NCBI GenBank assembly: GCA_900754175.1
Contig: CAAEBS010000147.1
Span: 1 to 9,308 of the forward strand
Reading direction: 5' to 3'
DNA length: 9,308 nucleotides
DNA from: Clostridia bacterium
Lineage (GTDB): Bacteria; Bacillota; Clostridia; Oscillospirales; CAG-272
Each line of letters opens with the position of its first letter. The stretch's first letter is position 1. The notes beneath the pieces were generated by a model. The model saw nothing but the letters and a program-made list of their open reading frames with translations. It was not told the origin of the DNA and did no database searches. Positions 5,259 through 9,308 of this stretch are shown here, in pieces. The translations under genes were made by a program, and so were the position numbers.

Positions 5259-7079
5259 ATGTCCAATCACGAAAAACAAAAGAATATCCGTAATTTTTCT
5301 ATTATCGCACATATCGACCACGGAAAGTCCACGCTTGCCGACCGGATTCTGGAGGCGACCCAGACGGTGTCCGCACGGGAAATGGAGGATCAGCTTCTGG
5401 ACAACATGGAGCTGGAGCGGGAGCGGGGGATCACCATCAAGGCACGGGCGGTCCGGCTGAATTATCAGGCGCCCGACGGGGAGCAGTACGAGTTCAATCT
5501 GATCGACACCCCCGGTCACGTGGACTTTCACTATGAAGTCTCCCGGTCACTCAATGCCTGCGACGGCGCTTTGCTGGTGGTGGATGCCACGCAGGGAATC
5601 GAGGCGCAGACGCTTGCCAATGCGTATCTGGCGGCAGACGCCAATTTGGAAATCGTTCCGGTCATCAACAAGATCGACCTGCCCTCCGCCGACGTGGAGC
5701 GGGTAAGGGAAGAGATCGAGGACGTGATCGGGATCCCCGCCGAGGGATGCCCGGCAGTCTCCGCCAAGACGGGACTGAACATCGAACAGGTTCTTGAAGC
5801 GGTGGTGGAGAACATTCCGGCGCCCGTGGGCGACCCGGACGCTCCCCTGAAGGCGCTGATTTTTGATTCTTACTACGACAGCTATCTGGGTGTGGTGGTG
5901 TATGTCCGGGTGTTCGACGGCTCGGTGAAGAGCGGCGACCGGATCCGGCTGATGAGCAACGGCGCCGTGTTTGACGTGGTGGACGTGGGCTGTATGACCC
6001 CGTTTGGTCTGAAAAAGGCGGATCTTTTGAGCGCCGGTGAGGTCGGATACCTGACCGCTTCTATCAAGAGCGTGGGCGATACACGGGTCGGCGACACCGT
6101 GACGCTGGATGAAAATCCCACCTTCGAGGCACTGCCCGGCTTCAAAGCGGTACAGCCCATGGTCTATGCGGGAATTTACCCGGCGGACGGCGCAAGATAC
6201 GGCGACCTGCGGGACGCTCTGGAAAAGCTTCAGCTGAACGACGCCGCACTTGTCTTTGAGCCGGAGACCTCGGTGGCGCTCGGCTTCGGATTCCGTTGCG
6301 GCTTCCTCGGATTGCTTCATATGGAGATCATTGAGGAAAGGCTGGAGAGGGAATTCAATCTGGATCTTATCACAACGGCGCCTTCGGTTATTTACCGCAT
6401 CAAGCGCAAGGACGGCGAGGTTGTCATGATCGACAACCCCTCCAACTTCCCGCCGGCGGATGAGATCGAGGTGGCGTATGAGCCGATGGTCCGTGCGAAC
6501 ATTATTACTCCCACCGATTACGTGGGCGGGCTTATGGAGCTTTGTCAGGACCGCCGTGGGACTTTTCTGGATATGAAATATATCGACACGACCCGGGTGG
6601 AGTTGCACTACGACCTGCCGCTCAATGAGATCATTTACGATTTCTTCGACGCCCTCAAGAGCCGCTCCCGTGGCTATGCTTCGCTTGATTACGAGCTGGG
6701 CGATTACGTGCCCGGCAAGCTGGTCAAGCTGGACTTTTTGCTGAACGGCGATCAGGTGGACGCTCTTTCCTTTATCGTGCACGAGGACAAGGCATACGCC
6801 CGGGCACGTAAGATTGCGGAAAAGCTGAAAGAAAATATCCCACGCCAGCTCTTTGAAATTCCGATCCAGGCGGCGATCGGCTCCCGTATCATTGCCCGTG
6901 AAACGGTAAAGGCAATGCGCAAGGACGTGCTTGCCAAGTGCTACGGCGGCGATATTACCCGGAAAAAGAAGCTTCTGGAAAAGCAGAAAGAGGGAAAAAA
7001 GAAGATGCGCCAGCTCGGCTCGGTCCAGGTGTCGCCGGAGGCGTTTATGGCGGTGCTCAAGCTGGATGACGATAACTGA
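5259..7079 (+). CDS. lepA: Elongation factor 4 (LepA), ribosomal back-translocase GTPase
   Basis: A 606-residue translational GTPase that binds the ribosome and remodels tRNA positions or assists 30S biogenesis under stress. GTPase motifs in order: P-loop AHIDHGKST (17-25), switch I RGIT (56-59), DTPGH (83-87) and NKID (137-140). They are followed by EF-G-like domains II, III and V and the LepA-specific C-terminal domain, recognisable from YGGDITRKKKLLEKQKEG and the terminal EAFMAVLKLD. Length and motifs are normal for a full-length protein. The ATG at 5259 has GGAG (5249-5252) 6 bp upstream, and MSNHEKQKNIRNF matches the usual LepA start. An in-frame ATG at 5232 has no ribosome-binding site and would fall almost on the transcription start. 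The hemW/hemN gene that often follows lepA in Firmicutes is absent here. Confidence 0.97.
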   Translation: MSNHEKQKNIRNFSIIAHIDHGKSTLADRILEATQTVSAREMEDQLLDNMELERERGITIKARAVRLNYQAPDGEQYEFNLIDTPGHVDFHYEVSRSLNACDGALLVVDATQGIEAQTLANAYLAADANLEIVPVINKIDLPSADVERVREEIEDVIGIPAEGCPAVSAKTGLNIEQVLEAVVENIPAPVGDPDAPLKALIFDSYYDSYLGVVVYVRVFDGSVKSGDRIRLMSNGAVFDVVDVGCMTPFGLKKADLLSAGEVGYLTASIKSVGDTRVGDTVTLDENPTFEALPGFKAVQPMVYAGIYPADGARYGDLRDALEKLQLNDAALVFEPETSVALGFGFRCGFLGLLHMEIIEERLEREFNLDLITTAPSVIYRIKRKDGEVVMIDNPSNFPPADEIEVAYEPMVRANIITPTDYVGGLMELCQDRRGTFLDMKYIDTTRVELHYDLPLNEIIYDFFDALKSRSRGYASLDYELGDYVPGKLVKLDFLLNGDQVDALSFIVHEDKAYARARKIAEKLKENIPRQLFEIPIQAAIGSRIIARETVKAMRKDVLAKCYGGDITRKKKLLEKQKEGKKKMRQLGSVQVSPEAFMAVLKLDDDN

Positions 7080-7080
7080 T

Positions 7081-7097
7081 GCGCCGGCGGGCGCTTT
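7081..7097 (+). terminator. Weak candidate terminator after lepA
   Basis: A 5-bp GC stem, GCGCC-GGCG-GGCGC, starts 2 bp after the lepA stop and is followed by only TTT. It is the only hairpin in the 100-bp gap before the next promoter. The short stem and short T-run make it a weak or leaky terminator at best. Confidence 0.35.
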
Positions 7098-7163
7098 GTG
7101 AGAAAAAGAAAGCGTAATTCTGCAAAGATAGCAATATTTGTCCTGATAAATCCCGATTTTGAC

Positions 7164-7192
7164 TTGAAAAAGACAAAAAATTGACTTATAAT
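7164..7192 (+). promoter_or_regulatory. Sigma-A promoter of the isomerase/oxidoreductase pair
   Basis: TTGAAA (7164-7169), a 17-bp A-rich spacer (7170-7186) and TATAAT (7187-7192) form a near-perfect promoter. A TTGACT inside the spacer (7181-7186) abuts the -10 box and cannot act as its -35. The start is expected near 7199, within the inverted repeat at 7197-7210. Confidence 0.82.
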
Positions 7193-7196
7193 AGAA

Positions 7197-7210
7197 TTGT
7201 CAAACGACAA
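7197..7210. promoter_or_regulatory. Inverted repeat, possible operator
   Basis: Perfect arms TTGTC and GACAA flank AAAC, beginning 4 bp after the -10 box and covering the expected transcription start. The placement is that of a repressor site. The regulator is not in the window; TTGTC-N-GACAA half-sites would suit a GntR-type dimer, which is a guess. The centre lacks the CG of LacI-type operators and the site does not fit a CcpA cre box. Confidence 0.45.
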
Positions 7211-7231
7211 AAATACGGAGGTATCAGTATT

Positions 7232-8047
7232 ATGGCATTACCGGTAGCAGTTCAGCTGTACTCTGTGCGTGACGACGTAAAGGCGGATATGCGCAAGGCG
7301 CTGGAACAAGTAAAAGCCATCGGATATGATGGCGTGGAATTTGCGGGTCTTTTCGGCAATAAGCCCGAGGATATCCGGAAAATGTGTGAGGAGATCGGTC
7401 TCGTTCCGATTTCTGCCCACGTTCCTTATAAGGATATGGTGGCAGATCCTCACGGTGTTCTCTCCCAGTATGCGGAGATCGGTTGCAAGTTCGTGGCTGT
7501 TCCTTATCTGGTTCCCGAGGATCGTCCCGGAACCGAAGGCTTCCCGAAGGTGATCGAAAACGTAAAAATGCTCGGCAAGGTTGCCAAGGAGCTGGGAATG
7601 CAGCTTCTGTATCACAACCACGACTTTGAGTTCATGAAGCTTGACGGCAAGTATGCCCTTGACGTTCTGTACGACGACGTCAGCGCCGACCTGCTCAAGA
7701 CCGAACTTGACGTCTGCTGGGTCAACGTGGGCGGTGAAGACCCCGTTTCCTATATCCGGAAGTACAGCGGTCGTTCGCCTGTGGTCCACCTCAAGGACTT
7801 CTACGGCGAAAAGTCGGAGGATATGTACGAGCTGATCGGAATTGAAAAGAAAGCGCCCAAGCGCCCCGGAAACTTTGAATTCCGTCCAGTCGGTTCCGGT
7901 ATGCAGGATTTCCCTGCAATCCTTGCCGCATCTGAAGACGCAGGCGCACAGTGGGTTGTGGTGGAGCAGGACAGCCCCTCTATGGGACTGACCCCCATGG
8001 AGTGCATCACCAAGAGCAGAGAGTATCTTAAGACACTCGGTTATTGA
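7232..8047 (+). CDS. Sugar phosphate isomerase/epimerase-like TIM-barrel protein
   Basis: A 271-residue protein of the xylose isomerase-like/AP endonuclease 2 TIM-barrel superfamily, which includes IolE, IolI, ketose epimerases and glycoside-cleaving enzymes. Features visible: VQLYSVRDD (7-15) on the first strand, GYDGVEFAG (31-39), YHNHDFEF (127-134), ELDVCWVNVGG (158-168), VVHLKDFYG (184-192) and VVEQDSP (243-249). E133, D160, H186 and E245 fit the usual divalent-metal quartet. The start at 7232 has GGAGG (7217-7221) 10 bp upstream; an upstream TTG at 7181 lies inside the promoter. It is followed 43 bp later by a Gfo/Idh/MocA oxidoreductase with its own strong ribosome-binding site, so the two probably share a transcript and pathway. 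Many families share this fold and the substrate cannot be assigned. There is no signal peptide, so it should be cytoplasmic. Confidence 0.9.
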   Translation: MALPVAVQLYSVRDDVKADMRKALEQVKAIGYDGVEFAGLFGNKPEDIRKMCEEIGLVPISAHVPYKDMVADPHGVLSQYAEIGCKFVAVPYLVPEDRPGTEGFPKVIENVKMLGKVAKELGMQLLYHNHDFEFMKLDGKYALDVLYDDVSADLLKTELDVCWVNVGGEDPVSYIRKYSGRSPVVHLKDFYGEKSEDMYELIGIEKKAPKRPGNFEFRPVGSGMQDFPAILAASEDAGAQWVVVEQDSPSMGLTPMECITKSREYLKTLGY

Positions 8048-8090
8048 TCGGCAAAGTCCGATAATATAGAAAAATTTGGAGGAAAGAAAC

Positions 8091-9272
8091 ATGGCAGATA
8101 AGTCTATGGACGGTCTGAACACTTTTACAGACCAGAGCGAGGGTGCCAAGATTGACACCGACAGAAAAATGAGAGTGGGTATCATCGGATGCGGATGGAT
8201 CGCAGACGCCCACATCAAAGCCTATCTGAACCAGCCCGACGTAGAGATCGTGGCAGGAGCAGATATCATCCCCGGCAAGGCAAAGGCTTTCTTTGAGAAG
8301 CACGGCGTGGAGGGCGTAAAGACCGACTACGCATCCCACAAGGAAATGCTGGCTGATAAGAGCCTGAAGCTGGACGCTGTATCGATCTGTACTTACAACC
8401 GTCAGCACGCCATTCCGGCAATCGACGCCCTGAATGCCGGCGTAAACGTCCTGCTGGAGAAGCCCTTTACCGTAACGGTGGAAGAGGCTGTTGAGGTTAT
8501 GCGTGCCGAGCGGAAGAGCGGAAAGGTTCTCTCCATCGGCTTCCAGCCCAGACTGGACGCCAATATGCAGATGATCAAGAAGATCGTGCAGTCCGGTGAG
8601 CTGGGACAGATCTATTACATCCAGACCGGCGGCGGACGTCGCCGTGGTATCCCGACGCCTTTCGGAACCTCCTTTATCGAGGATAAGACCGCAGGCCTCG
8701 GCGCTCTGGGCGATATCGGTTGCTACTCTCTGGATATGGTCCTCAATGCAATCGGCTATCCGAAGCCTCTGACCGTTTCGGGCTATAAATCCGCATTCTT
8801 CGGCACCGACCCGCATTACAGCGGATATGCCGCAGATAAGGCAGCAGAATATGCAAGCAAGTTCAGCGTGGATGATTTTGCAGCCGCATTTATCCGTCTG
8901 GAAGGCGGTATTATCCTTGACTTCCGTATCGCATGGGCAATGAACCTTGACACCCCCGGTGACACCATCATCATGGGAACCAAGGGAAGCCTGCGGATTC
9001 CGTCCACCGAGTGCTGGAACGGAACGGTCGGCGGACCTATGGTCGTTTACCATGAGGTTTGCGGTCAGCAGACCCAGACCGAGATCCCGATCATCAAGAT
9101 GAAGCAGGGACTGTTCGATCTGAAGATCCGTACTTTCCTGGATGCGTGCAAGAACGGTACTCCCGCTCCCGTACCCTCCAGCCAGATCCTGTACAACCAG
9201 GCGATCATCGACGGTATCGCCAAGTCTGCTATCGCAGGCAAGGAGATTGCAATCGAGATCCCCGAGATCTGA
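8091..9272 (+). CDS. Gfo/Idh/MocA family oxidoreductase
   Basis: A 393-residue NAD(P)-dependent oxidoreductase. A polar N-terminal extension of about 26 residues precedes the Rossmann motif GIIGCGWIADAH (30-41). D58 ends the second strand, as in NAD-preferring enzymes. EKP (123-125) supplies the catalytic lysine K124. RRRGIP (183-188) and GALGDIGCYSLD (204-215) belong to the C-terminal domain. In that motif Tyr212 takes the place of the His found in most relatives, including the enzyme at 3912-4979; glucose-fructose oxidoreductase has, to my knowledge, a comparable Tyr. The start at 8091 has GGAGG (8078-8082) at 8-bp spacing; a TTG at 8076 would overlap that site. The gene follows the TIM-barrel enzyme by 43 bp in an apparent two-gene unit for sugar, polyol or glycoside conversion. 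No transporter or regulator is present before the window ends. Confidence 0.92.
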   Translation: MADKSMDGLNTFTDQSEGAKIDTDRKMRVGIIGCGWIADAHIKAYLNQPDVEIVAGADIIPGKAKAFFEKHGVEGVKTDYASHKEMLADKSLKLDAVSICTYNRQHAIPAIDALNAGVNVLLEKPFTVTVEEAVEVMRAERKSGKVLSIGFQPRLDANMQMIKKIVQSGELGQIYYIQTGGGRRRGIPTPFGTSFIEDKTAGLGALGDIGCYSLDMVLNAIGYPKPLTVSGYKSAFFGTDPHYSGYAADKAAEYASKFSVDDFAAAFIRLEGGIILDFRIAWAMNLDTPGDTIIMGTKGSLRIPSTECWNGTVGGPMVVYHEVCGQQTQTEIPIIKMKQGLFDLKIRTFLDACKNGTPAPVPSSQILYNQAIIDGIAKSAIAGKEIAIEIPEI

Positions 9273-9286
9273 ATCTTATGATCTCG
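9263..9286 (+). other. Inverted repeat across the stop codon of the last gene
   Basis: CGAGATC (9263-9269) and GATCTCG (9280-9286) pair perfectly around a 10-nt loop containing the TGA stop of the oxidoreductase gene. There is no T-run after it, so it is not a standard terminator. It may stabilise the mRNA end or be chance. The remaining 22 bases of the window show nothing. Confidence 0.3.
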
Positions 9287-9308
9287 ACCTGCCGGGAGCC
9301 AAATGCTC

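Noticed and set aside
5078..5266. 62-codon minus-strand frame in the lepA/oxidoreductase gap
   Set aside because: AT-rich chance frame that overlaps the lepA start and promoter, with no ribosome-binding site or conserved-looking pattern.
5547..6782. 411-codon minus-strand frame inside lepA
   Set aside because: Antisense shadow of a fully conserved gene, with no ribosome-binding site or recognisable domain.
8028..9053. 341-codon minus-strand frame opposite the second oxidoreductase
   Set aside because: Shadow frame; the plus strand encodes a complete family member with a strong ribosome-binding site.

Overview
The window looks like chromosomal DNA of an uncultured gut-type member of the Clostridia (Oscillospirales or a related order). 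This is inferred from consensus sigma-A-type promoters (TTGACA/TTGAAA, 17 bp, TATAAT), strong GGAGG ribosome-binding sites, moderately GC-rich genes between AT-rich gaps, the protein types present, and dispersed hairpin repeats containing GTGTCATCCTGAGCG. No rRNA, tRNA, CRISPR array, transposase or phage gene is visible.

Layout. Positions 1-582 carry no convincing gene: three copies of a roughly 70-80 bp repeat (one inverted relative to the other two) and a strong terminator at 181-212. A perfect consensus promoter (583-611) overlapped downstream by a Fur-box-like palindrome (616-630) then starts a plus-strand metal-uptake operon: Fur/Zur-type regulator (645-1079), ZnuA-type lipoprotein (1131-2123), ABC ATPase (2136-2846) and ABC-3 permease (2843-3691). 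The repressor probably senses zinc and controls its own gene and the transporter.

The operon ends at a hairpin (3697-3727) whose U-tract and full pairing are better in the minus direction. There it terminates a very short cysteine-rich membrane peptide gene (3744-3836, minus, 30 codons) with a good ribosome-binding site. Upstream of it on the same strand is a Gfo/Idh/MocA oxidoreductase (3912-4979) with its own promoter (5048-5076). Divergent from that is lepA (elongation factor 4), best started at 5259.

After lepA, a new promoter (7164-7192) with a downstream inverted repeat drives a sugar phosphate isomerase/epimerase-like TIM-barrel protein (7232-8047) and a second Gfo/Idh/MocA oxidoreductase (8091-9272). 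This pair probably acts in one pathway on a sugar, polyol or glycoside; the substrate cannot be read from sequence. The oxidoreductase could oxidise a hydroxyl to a keto group and the TIM-barrel enzyme isomerise, epimerise or eliminate from the keto intermediate.

Most genes are ordinary members of known families. The least expected items are the 30-residue Cys-rich peptide gene, the Fur-box at the zur promoter, the hairpin repeat family, and the inverted repeat in front of the sugar pair.
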